A stretch of DNA of 10,422 nt, from NCBI GenBank assembly GCA_900547835.1, contig URIJ01000064.1, positions 1-10,422 of the forward strand, written 5' to 3'. This DNA is from an uncultured Collinsella sp. GTDB taxonomy: Bacteria; Actinomycetota; Coriobacteriia; Coriobacteriales; Coriobacteriaceae. Under the pieces are notes generated by a model. That model ran no database searches. It had not been told where the DNA came from and worked only from the letters and a program-made list of their open reading frames with translations. The position numbers were made by a program, and so were the translations under genes. Position 1 is the first letter of the stretch. Each line of letters opens with the position of its first letter. Below are positions 1-5,948 of the stretch, one piece after another.

Positions 1-2
1 GC

Positions 3-1064
3 CAGGTCATGGCGTTCGTCAACTACATGACGCAGACCCTCACCTCTATCGTGTATGTTGCCAACTTAGTGGTGGTCTTTACCAAGGCGAGTGCCAGCGC
101 GTCGCGTATCAACGAGGTGCTCAATTGCGAGCCGAGCATCACCGACGGGGGCAACCAGCCGGTTGCGCTGCCCGAGCCGAGCGACCTGGCGGGTGGCGCT
201 GTTCCGGTCTCCGCGCTGAGCTTTGACCATGCGAGCTTCTCCTTTGGCACGGATGCCGCCAACGCCGTCAATGACGTGACCCTGGAGCTGCCGCTGGGTA
301 AAACGCTCGGCATCATCGGTGGCACGGGTAGCGGCAAGTCCACGCTCGTCTCGCTTATCCCGCGCCTGTACGACGCGAGCACCGGCAGCGTGAGTGTGAT
401 GGGCGCCGACGTGCGCACCTGGTCGCTCGATCAACTGCGCCATGTGGTTGCGACCGTTCCGCAACGCGCGTCGCTCGTGAGCGGTACTATCCGTAGCAAC
501 CTGACCTGGCGCGACGAGGCGGCGACCGACGATGAGCTCTGGGCGGCGCTCGATATGGCGCAGGCCAGCGAATTCGTGCGCAACAAGCCCCAAGGCCTGG
601 ATGCCCCGGTCGAGGCGGGCGGCAAGAACTTTAGCGGTGGCCAGCGCCAGCGCCTGACCATCGCACGTGCCCTGGTGGGCTCTCCACAGGTCCTAATCAT
701 GGATGACTCCGCCTCGGCGCTCGACTTTAAGACCGACGCGGCGCTTCGCCATGCCATCCGCGAGCGCAGCGTGCGCGGTGCCGCCGAGGGTGGTCTGCCG
801 CTCACGACCGTCATCGTGAGCCAGCGCGTCTCGACCGTACGCGACGCCGACATAATCTGCGTGCTCGACCACGGCTCGGTTGCGGGCCTGGGCACGCACG
901 ATGAGCTGTACACGACCTGCCAGCTCTATCGCGAGATTTGCCAGTCGCAGCTGCGCCGCGAGGAGCTCGAGGGCCAGCAGGGGAGTGCGGCGCCCACGTC
1001 CGTCCCAAGTCCCGCGTCCGCCCCGGCTGCCCCGGCATCCACTTGCGCAAAGGAGGGCTGCTAA
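3..1064 (+). CDS. ABC exporter half-transporter, degenerate-site subunit (5' partial)
   Basis: This is the C-terminal part of a half-size ABC exporter; the gene starts before the window and the frame is open from base 3. The visible protein holds the last membrane segment (roughly 20 hydrophobic residues around bases 40-90) and a full nucleotide-binding domain. Seen: Walker A GGTGSGKS (318-341), signature FSGGQ (630-644, canonical apart from F for L), Walker B ending in D-D (702-707) where the second residue is normally the catalytic Glu, and an H-loop reading S-Q-R (819-827) where the His is replaced by Gln. These two losses mark the subunit that carries the degenerate ATP site of heterodimeric exporters (TM287/288, BmrCD, LmrCD type). 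The C-terminus is an Ala/Pro/Ser-rich tail of about 35 residues ending in Cys. The stop codon touches the ATG of the next gene, so the two should be co-transcribed. The substrate cannot be told; drugs, lipids or peptides are all possible. Confidence 0.93.
   Translation, partial: QVMAFVNYMTQTLTSIVYVANLVVVFTKASASASRINEVLNCEPSITDGGNQPVALPEPSDLAGGAVPVSALSFDHASFSFGTDAANAVNDVTLELPLGKTLGIIGGTGSGKSTLVSLIPRLYDASTGSVSVMGADVRTWSLDQLRHVVATVPQRASLVSGTIRSNLTWRDEAATDDELWAALDMAQASEFVRNKPQGLDAPVEAGGKNFSGGQRQRLTIARALVGSPQVLIMDDSASALDFKTDAALRHAIRERSVRGAAEGGLPLTTVIVSQRVSTVRDADIICVLDHGSVAGLGTHDELYTTCQLYREICQSQLRREELEGQQGSAAPTSVPSPASAPAAPASTCAKEGC
1049..1056 (+). promoter_or_regulatory. Ribosome binding site of the second exporter gene
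   Basis: A near-perfect Shine-Dalgarno core (AAGGAGG) lies inside the last codons of the upstream gene, about 8 bases before the ATG at 1065. It fixes the start of the second subunit, even though the first 30 or so residues are not conserved-looking. Confidence 0.8.
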
Positions 1065-2924
1065 ATGAATCCGTACACTTCCTCCGGTTCGGTCGCCACG
1101 ATGACGGCCAACGTGTCCGGTAACGATAACCTCAACGACCTGGGCGACGGTCCGCGCCAGCCCGGCGATCCCGAGCGCTATCCCGTGGGTGCGGTGACCC
1201 GCCGCCTGCTGGGCTATGTTCGCCCGCATCGCATTTCGTTTGTAGCGTCGTTTGTGAGTGCCGCCGTCTCGGTGATCTTGCAACTCTATACGCCCATTCT
1301 CATCGGCGAGGGCATCGACCTTATCGTCGCCGCCGGGCAGGTGGACTTCGACGCGCTGCTGCCGCTTGTTACCAAACTCGCGCTCGTCGTGGTGGGGGCC
1401 GCGGCCTTCCAGTGGCTACAGGGCTATTGCGTTAACCGCCTGTCCTACGAGACGGTGCGTGACATGCGCGTGGAGGCGAGCGATAAGCTCAGCCGTATGC
1501 CGCTCAGCTTTATCGACAGCCATGCCCACGGCGACCTTATGAGCCGCGTGGTCAACGACGTCGACCAGGTGGGCGACGGTCTGCTGCAGGGCTTTACGCA
1601 GCTCTTTACCGGCGTCATCACCATCGTGGGCACGCTCGCGTTTATGCTCTCCATCAACCTGACCATGACGCTCGTGGTGGTGCTCGTCACGCCGCTCTCC
1701 ATCTTTGCGGCCGGCGCCATCGCCAAGCTCTCCAACAAAAGCTTTACGGCACAGCAGCGTATTCAAGGGCAGCTCGGTGGTCATATCGAGGAGTACGTAG
1801 GCGAGCAAAAGCTCGTGGACGCGTTTGCCTACGGCCCGAGCGCTCAGCAGCGCTTCGACGCCCTCAACGCCGAGCTTTATGCGGCAGGCGAGCGCGCGCA
1901 GTTTATGGGCTCGCTTTCCAACCCCGGTACGCGCTTTATCAATAACATCATCTACGCCGTGGTTGCCGTCATCGGCTGCGTGGGCGTGATCACGGGCGTG
2001 CCCGCGGCGCTCACGGTGGGCGGCGTGCAGATTTTCCTGTCCTATGCCAACCAGTACACCAAGCCGTTCAACGAGGTCACCAACGTCATTACGCAGATCC
2101 AGACCGCGTACGCCTCGGCGCGCCGCATGTTCGCGCTGCTCGATGCACGCGAGCAGGAGCCCGACGCCGCAGATGCCGTTGAGCTTACCGCCCCGAAGGG
2201 CGAGGTCGCCTTTGAGCATGTGGACTTTAGCTACGTGCCCGACCGCAAGCTGCTGCAGGACATCTGCATCGAGGCCAAGCCCGGCATGCGCTTTGCCCTG
2301 GTCGGCCCCACGGGCTGCGGCAAGACGACGCTCATCAATTTGCTACTGCGTTTTTACGATATCGATGCCGGTCGCATTGCGGTCGATGGCCGTTCCTCGC
2401 GTGACTACACGCGCGCAAGCCTGCGCCGCGCCTTTGGCATGGTGCTGCAGGATACGTGGCTGTTCGAGGGCACGGTGGCGGACAACATCGCTTACGGTTG
2501 CCCAGGAGCTACGCGCGAGCAGGTTGTCGAAGCCGCCAAGCGCGCGCACGCGCACAAGTTTATCGTGCAGTTGCCAGGCGGCTACGATACGGTCATCGGC
2601 GAGGACGGCGGCACGTTTAGCCAGGGTCAAAAACAGCTGCTGTGCATCGCGCGCGTCATGCTCACCGACCCGGCGATTCTGCTGCTGGACGAGGCGACCT
2701 CGAGTATCGATACCCGCACCGAGCTGCAGGTGCAGGCGGCATTCGACGAGCTCATGGCCGGTCGCACAAGCTTTGTCGTGGCGCACCGCCTGAGCACCGT
2801 CCGCAACGCCGACTGCATTCTGGTGATGCGCGACGGGCAGATTATCGAGCGCGGCACGCACGACGAGCTGCTAGCGGCAGGCGGCTTCTACGCCGAGCTC
2901 TACCGCAGCCAATTCGCCCAGTGA
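1065..2924 (+). CDS. ABC exporter half-transporter, catalytic-site subunit
   Basis: A 619-residue half-transporter, the usual size for this family plus a polar N-terminal extension of about 40 residues. A transmembrane domain fills roughly residues 50-340 (hydrophobic blocks near 60-80, 100-120, 180-225 and 290-330), followed by a nucleotide-binding domain. Seen: Walker A GPTGCGKT (414-421), Walker B with intact catalytic Glu (D542, E543), H-loop His (H574), and a signature reading FSQGQ (518-522) in which the first Gly of LSGGQ is replaced by Gln. These features are the mirror image of the upstream gene: this subunit has the working Walker B and His but the weak signature. The two should therefore form a heterodimer with one consensus and one degenerate ATP site. 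The start at 1065 directly follows the preceding stop and has a strong ribosome binding site. It is probably an exporter in the cytoplasmic membrane; the substrate is unknown. The gene ends 27 bases from the end of the convergent ATPase gene, and no clear terminator is visible between them. Confidence 0.95.
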   Translation: MNPYTSSGSVATMTANVSGNDNLNDLGDGPRQPGDPERYPVGAVTRRLLGYVRPHRISFVASFVSAAVSVILQLYTPILIGEGIDLIVAAGQVDFDALLPLVTKLALVVVGAAAFQWLQGYCVNRLSYETVRDMRVEASDKLSRMPLSFIDSHAHGDLMSRVVNDVDQVGDGLLQGFTQLFTGVITIVGTLAFMLSINLTMTLVVVLVTPLSIFAAGAIAKLSNKSFTAQQRIQGQLGGHIEEYVGEQKLVDAFAYGPSAQQRFDALNAELYAAGERAQFMGSLSNPGTRFINNIIYAVVAVIGCVGVITGVPAALTVGGVQIFLSYANQYTKPFNEVTNVITQIQTAYASARRMFALLDAREQEPDAADAVELTAPKGEVAFEHVDFSYVPDRKLLQDICIEAKPGMRFALVGPTGCGKTTLINLLLRFYDIDAGRIAVDGRSSRDYTRASLRRAFGMVLQDTWLFEGTVADNIAYGCPGATREQVVEAAKRAHAHKFIVQLPGGYDTVIGEDGGTFSQGQKQLLCIARVMLTDPAILLLDEATSSIDTRTELQVQAAFDELMAGRTSFVVAHRLSTVRNADCILVMRDGQIIERGTHDELLAAGGFYAELYRSQFAQ

Positions 2925-2951
2925 GCAAGACGCGGGACATGTAACGCAGCG

Positions 2952-4217
2952 CTAGGGCGCGAGCGTGTCAACGGGGGCAACGATGATGCCCTCGGGCGTT
3001 GTGTGGACCGGCATGCCGAACCCGATGACGATGAGTTTGGCCGCGGGAGGCCTCTCGCCGCGTTCGACCAGCTTGCGCTCGAGTCGAAGCAGGTTTGCAG
3101 ACGCCTCGGGGATCTGCGGGCTTCCGAGTTTTACTTCCACGGCAATCCAAGTTCCATCGCGCCTGTGTATAACGGCATCGACCTCGAGATCGTCGGCGTC
3201 GTGGTAGTGGGACACCGATGAGTCATTTGCGGCTGCATAGACCTTAAGGTCGTGCAGGACGAGGGATTCGAAGAGCAGTCCCAGCGTCTTCGGGTCGGAT
3301 GCCAATGACTCCGGATTTGCTCCGAGCAGTGCGACGGCAAGCGAAGGGTCGGCGAGGTGCCTTTTTGCACTTTGCCGCAGCTTTACCGGAGACCTGAGCG
3401 CCGGATGCCAAGCCGGGATATCATCGATGATGTGTATTCTGCGCAAGGCATCCGTATAGCGCCGCAGCGTACTTCTCGATACCTCACCGCCGAGGTCTTT
3501 CTCAAGAGACTTTTCGCCGGCAAGAGTGGATTCGTTGCGCGCAAGCGAAGACAGAAGAGCCCTGACTTTCTCTGGGTCACGCTTCACGCCGTCAACCCTC
3601 GAAACATCCGATTCGCAGACACCGTCGATGTAGGCAGCGGATATACGCATTGCATCGGCAGTCGTCTTGCCAACCGCCTGAGGCCAACCACCACGGCATA
3701 GCAAATCGGCGATATCGGCGATGCCGTTGATGGATCCAAGTGCCGCTTTGATGGGGCATCCGTTAAGCAGCGTTTCGAGCGAGACCGCCCCTGAGGAAAC
3801 CCCGAGTTCGGCCAGAGTCATTGTTTCCATGCGCAAACGTGATATGCGCCCGATGCCGCTGTGCATCGGTTGGTCGGCGTCGTTTGGTGTTGCTGACCCC
3901 GTAAGCAAAAACTGCCCTGGCTCACCGGTCCGACGATCGCATTCGAAACGTATTGCGTCCCACAGTTTTGGCTCTTCCTGCCACTCATCGATGAGTCTCG
4001 GCGTTGCGCCGACTATTGCTTGAGCTGGGTCGATCCTGGCAAGCTGCAGTGCGGCAAAGTCTCCGGCAGGGTCGGAGAGAGACAACGATGATTCAGCGAA
4101 TCGCTGGGCCGTAGTCGTCTTTCCGCACCACTTCGGTCCCTGAATGAGCACGGCACCAAAAATGCCAAGATCGCGTTCGATTGAGCGATCGATACATCTA
4201 CTCATATACCTAGTCAT
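2952..4217 (-). CDS. AAA ATPase with DUF4143 C-terminal domain
   Basis: A 421-residue P-loop ATPase of the AAA_14/DUF4143 type, a widespread family whose role is not settled. Numbering from the ATG at 4217: Walker A GPKWCGKT (27-34), Walker B LIDE (D77, E78), a sensor-like LLTGS stretch shortly after, then a DNA-binding-like middle region. The C-terminal DUF4143 part carries a PD-(D/E)XK nuclease-like pattern: D347 in E-V-D-A-V-I and E361-x-K363 in A-V-E-V-K-L. Length is normal for the family and nothing looks broken. The frame is open to an ATG at 4232, but that start has no ribosome binding site and would leave a very short leader. The ATG at 4217 has GGCGGGA about 8 bases upstream and begins with the usual M-x-R-Y-x-x-R-x-I-D pattern, so I prefer it. 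The gene stands alone, convergent with the exporter operon. Its promoter region is packed with 23-bp repeats, which suggests tight transcriptional control. Confidence 0.92.
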   Translation of the reverse strand: MTRYMSRCIDRSIERDLGIFGAVLIQGPKWCGKTTTAQRFAESSLSLSDPAGDFAALQLARIDPAQAIVGATPRLIDEWQEEPKLWDAIRFECDRRTGEPGQFLLTGSATPNDADQPMHSGIGRISRLRMETMTLAELGVSSGAVSLETLLNGCPIKAALGSINGIADIADLLCRGGWPQAVGKTTADAMRISAAYIDGVCESDVSRVDGVKRDPEKVRALLSSLARNESTLAGEKSLEKDLGGEVSRSTLRRYTDALRRIHIIDDIPAWHPALRSPVKLRQSAKRHLADPSLAVALLGANPESLASDPKTLGLLFESLVLHDLKVYAAANDSSVSHYHDADDLEVDAVIHRRDGTWIAVEVKLGSPQIPEASANLLRLERKLVERGERPPAAKLIVIGFGMPVHTTPEGIIVAPVDTLAP

Positions 4218-4237
4218 CGTACTTCCCGCCATTCAAA

Positions 4238-4410
4238 GAAACATTTTGTTTTATAGCATCTTACCAGCGCGTAAAACATTTTGATGAAAAACCATGACAC
4301 AATTTGATGGTATTCCGTGAAACAAATTGACGATATTATGTGAAACAATTTGACGGCGTTTTGTGAAACAGTTTTTCGGCCATTCGTGAAACGTTCTGTG
4401 GCGGTTTCAA
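4238..4410. repeat. 23-bp tandem repeat array upstream of the ATPase gene
   Basis: Six head-to-tail units of exactly 23 bp start at 4273, 4296, 4319, 4342, 4365 and 4388. Each begins with a form of GAAACAATTTGACGG; the units at 4296-4364 are the best preserved and the unit at 4388 is degenerate. A seventh isolated copy of the GAAACATTTTG core lies at 4238, out of phase (35 bp away). Including the preceding bases, each good unit holds an imperfect dyad, GTGAAA-N3-TTTGAC, with one mismatch. The spacing is close to two helical turns, as expected for cooperative binding of a repressor or activator. The array covers the promoter of the minus-strand ATPase, so it may be an operator cluster. It is also in the upstream DNA of the divergent flavodoxin-like gene. 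Confidence 0.8.
4250..4278 (-). promoter_or_regulatory. Candidate promoter of the DUF4143 ATPase gene
   Basis: Read on the minus strand there is a TATAAA -10-like hexamer (4250-4255). The -35 position (about 4272-4278) is poor: TGTTTT or GTTTTA at 16-17 bases. A weak -35 overlapped by the 23-bp repeats would fit activator- or repressor-controlled transcription. The implied leader to the ATG at 4217 is about 26 bases, which agrees with that start. Confidence 0.35.
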
Positions 4411-4448
4411 TCCGAAGTACATACTGTTCGAAATCTGTCCAAAGATGT

Positions 4449-4473
4449 CGTCTGCGTCGCCAATCGACAGACG
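4449..4473. repeat. Short inverted repeat upstream of the flavodoxin-like gene
   Basis: CGTCTG (4449-4454) and CAGACG (4468-4473) form a perfect 6-bp inverted repeat with a 13-base gap. It sits just before the candidate promoter and could be an operator. A repeat this short also occurs by chance. Confidence 0.3.
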
Positions 4474-4477
4474 GTGG

Positions 4478-4505
4478 TTTACATCTGTCACGTTAGTACT
4501 AAGAT
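4478..4505 (+). promoter_or_regulatory. Candidate promoter of the flavodoxin-like gene
   Basis: TTTACA (4478-4483) and TAAGAT (4500-4505) are separated by 16 bases and match sigma-70-type -35 and -10 boxes at five and four of six positions. The start codon lies about 54 bases downstream of the -10. This is the best candidate in an AT-rich stretch, but it rests on consensus matching alone. Confidence 0.35.
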
Positions 4506-4558
4506 ATTCATCTAATAAATTGCATTAGTGGCTTTAGTTTTGGGGGAAACGAGGCAAC

Positions 4559-5116
4559 GTGACTATGACGTGCTCTTTGGTGGTTAACAGCAAGAGCGGT
4601 AATACCAGGATGGTTTCGGGTGCGATCAAGCGCACTCTGCAGGCTGCGGGCGTTGAGTTTGTCCACGCCGCGGCGTTGAGCGACGATGCGGACGCAGATC
4701 AGGTTGCGCTCGAGGCGCAGGGCGCCTGCGCGGCCGACACGGTGCTCGTCGGTTTTTGGTGCGACAAGGGCGCGTGCACACCTTCGGTCGCGGCGTTGCT
4801 CTCCGCCTTGCACGGCAAGCGCGTCTTCCTGTTTGGCACCTGCGGTTTTGGCGCCGACCAGAGCTACTATCAGCAGATTATCGACCGCGTAACTTCCAAT
4901 TTGGCTGGGGATGCCGAGCTTGCGGGCTGGGCGATGTGCCAGGGCAAGATGGGCCCCGCGGTCAAGCAGCGCTACGAGGCCATGCTCGAGCAAGATCCCG
5001 AAAACGCCCGATTTAAGATGCTGCTCGACAACTGGGTTGCCGCGAAGGACCATCCCACCAAGGAAGACCTGGACAACATGGCTGCAGCCGCCAAGAAGGC
5101 CGTGCTGGGAGAGTAG
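4559..5116 (+). CDS. Flavodoxin-like protein (BilS-type flavodoxin family)
   Basis: A 185-residue cytoplasmic protein with a flavodoxin fold. Seen, numbering from the GTG at 4559: an FMN phosphate-binding loop N-S-K-S-G-N-T (10-16); F-W-C-D-K-G (66-71) and L-F-G-T-C-G (91-96), which occupy the places of the flavin-contacting loops; and C-Q-G-K (127-130). The order W-x-D-K-G, F-G-T-x-G, C-Q-G-K recalls the flavodoxin family that includes BilS, the partner of bilirubin reductase BilR, as I remember it. No bilR-like gene is in the window, so I do not give a symbol. The likely role is one-electron or hydride shuttling through FMN to an unknown partner. There are six cysteines, several inside the flavin loops, which is high for a flavodoxin. 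The start may be the GTG at 4559 or the ATG at 4565; GAGG at 4551-4554 is 4 or 10 bases away and does not decide. The gene is monocistronic, closed by a terminator at 5160. Confidence 0.88.
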   Translation: MTMTCSLVVNSKSGNTRMVSGAIKRTLQAAGVEFVHAAALSDDADADQVALEAQGACAADTVLVGFWCDKGACTPSVAALLSALHGKRVFLFGTCGFGADQSYYQQIIDRVTSNLAGDAELAGWAMCQGKMGPAVKQRYEAMLEQDPENARFKMLLDNWVAAKDHPTKEDLDNMAAAAKKAVLGE

Positions 5117-5159
5117 CTTCGCCGTTCGTGGTCCTTCGTGCAAAACAATACAAATGGTG

Positions 5160-5190
5160 AAAGCCTCGAAATCCTCGAGGCTTTTTTCTT
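5160..5190 (+). terminator. Rho-independent terminator of the flavodoxin-like gene
   Basis: An 8-bp perfect stem (AAGCCTCG, 5161-5168, with its complement at 5176-5183) closes a 7-base loop and is followed by a run of T. It lies 44 bases after the stop codon of the flavodoxin-like gene. Confidence 0.88.
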
Positions 5191-5209
5191 GACACTCGTG
5201 GGCGCAACG

Positions 5210-5374
5210 ATGGCAAGCGTCTGGGACGATATTTTCCATCACCCCGATGACGAGGCCGTTCTGGACAACACGCTCGCATATGTTCGCTGGATGTATTCAG
5301 AGTGGGACGGGCTTTCCGGATGGGCGGGGTTTCGGAAAGTGCGTCCCGGAATTTGCCTTTGGAATGGGACGTAG
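5210..5374 (+). pseudogene. Possible gene remnant running into repeat array A
   Basis: An open frame of 54 codons from the ATG at 5210. Its first 33 or so residues (M-A-S-V-W-D-D-I-F onward to about Y-S-E-W-D) look like real protein, with tryptophans, acidic clusters and codon choices like the neighbours. After about base 5303 the frame continues through the first units of array A, where the translation becomes arbitrary and soon stops. I read this as the 5' end of a lost gene, interrupted or replaced by the array. It could also be a small real gene or chance. There is no convincing ribosome binding site. I do not recognise the sequence. Confidence 0.35.
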
Positions 5375-5750
5375 TTTCCCGTTGAGGTGCTTTGCGGAAA
5401 GTGCATCCCACTCTGGGCGGTCGAAGCGGGACACACTTTCCCAAAGGCGCTCCAACGGGAAATTGCGTCCCATTATTCGGTCAAGAAACGGGATGCATTT
5501 TCCCAATGAGAGCAAAACCGGAAAATGCATCCCACAATCAGCCCTCAAAGTGGGACGCCGTTTCCCAATGAGGCTCAAGCGGAAAATGCATCCCGGAATT
5601 TGCGCTCAAAGTGGGATGCGGTTTCCGGTTGAGGGTCTAAGGGGAAAATGCGTCCCAGAATCGACGCTTGAAATGGGATGCAGTTTCCCGATGAGGCACT
5701 CGACGGAAAATACATCCCAGAAATGGCCTTTGAGCTGGGATAAGATTTCC
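5304..5750. repeat. Repeat array A: alternating inverted 14-bp arms, about 62-bp unit
   Basis: Fifteen 14-bp arms alternate in orientation. Forward arms GGGAYNNNNTTTCC start at 5304, 5366, 5428, 5490, 5552, 5613, 5675 and 5737. Reverse arms GGAAANNNCRTCCC start at 5334, 5396, 5458, 5520, 5581, 5643 and 5705. The gap from reverse to forward arm is always 18 bases; the gap from forward to reverse is 15 or 16. The unit length is therefore 61-62 bp, and arms fall about every 31 bp, near three helical turns. The gaps are related to one another too (CAATGAGGCTC-like and AGAATNNGC-like), so these are not unique spacers. The outer bases GGGA and TTTCC are unchanged in every arm while the five central bases vary. 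The array fills most of the intergenic space before the surface-protein gene. Open frames across it alternate between unrelated translations, because 62 is not a multiple of three, so it is non-coding. Confidence 0.93.
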
Positions 5751-5768
5751 GCGGCATCTCGGATTCTC

Positions 5769-5845
5769 AAAAATGAGACACGCCGTTGGCGAAAATGAGA
5801 CACGTGATATCGGGCATCGGACGTATCATTTGTAAAAATGAGTCC
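5769..5845. repeat. AAAATGAG direct repeats before the surface-protein gene
   Basis: AAAATGAGACACG occurs at 5770-5782 and 5792-5804, and a shorter AAAATGAGTCC copy at 5835-5845. The ATGAG cores are 22 and 43 bp apart, close to two and four helical turns. The first copy also makes a small dyad, TCTCA-AAAA-TGAGA (5765-5778). The repeats sit between array A and the ribosome binding site of the surface-protein gene, so they may be regulatory sites for it. The motif differs from both the 23-bp and the 62-bp repeats. Confidence 0.55.
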
Positions 5846-5863
5846 ACTCCACTCGAATAAAGC

Positions 5864-5948
5864 GAGGTCCCTCATGTACGTTCCACACCCCGTATCCGTA
5901 GGCTGTCGAAAATCCCGCTTGTTGGGACGGCGGCGCTTGCTGCGTTGA
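5864..5948 (+). other. Out-of-frame native start of the surface-protein gene
   Basis: A GAGGT ribosome binding site (5864-5868) precedes an ATG at 5874 by 5 bases. That ATG frame runs only 24 codons to a TGA at 5946-5948. The large downstream frame is open from 5861 but has no ATG, GTG or TTG before 5945. In that frame bases 5891-5944 encode a basic stretch (R-I-R-R-L-S-K) and a hydrophobic core, which together with the downstream residues make a complete signal peptide. One extra base near the C run at 5888-5891 would join the ATG to this frame. So either the gene carries a one-base deletion, or there is a sequencing error, or translation uses TTG 5945. The TGA overlaps that TTG, which would allow re-initiation. 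Confidence 0.7.

Noticed and set aside
693..1283. Long minus-strand open frames across the exporter genes and the surface-protein gene
   Set aside because: They are typical shadows of GC-rich coding sequence on the other strand, with no start signals or recognisable domains.
2925..2965. Terminator between the exporter operon and the convergent ATPase gene
   Set aside because: Only a 4-bp GCGC stem is visible, inside the end of the ATPase gene, with no T run on either side.
5223..5237. An extra GGGAC...TTTCC-like arm upstream of array A
   Set aside because: It is 15 rather than 14 bases long and lies 81 bp before the first arm, out of phase. It falls in the coding-like stretch and is probably chance.
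5304..5750. CRISPR array
   Set aside because: Arms are only 14 bp, alternate in orientation, and the sequences between them are related to one another rather than unique. No cas gene is present.
5247..5798. A 183-codon open frame on the plus strand across array A, and similar minus-strand frames across both arrays
   Set aside because: The translations only reflect the 62-bp repeat read in shifting frames, contain alternating G-K-C-V-P and G-M-H-F-P scraps on both strands, and lack ribosome binding sites.
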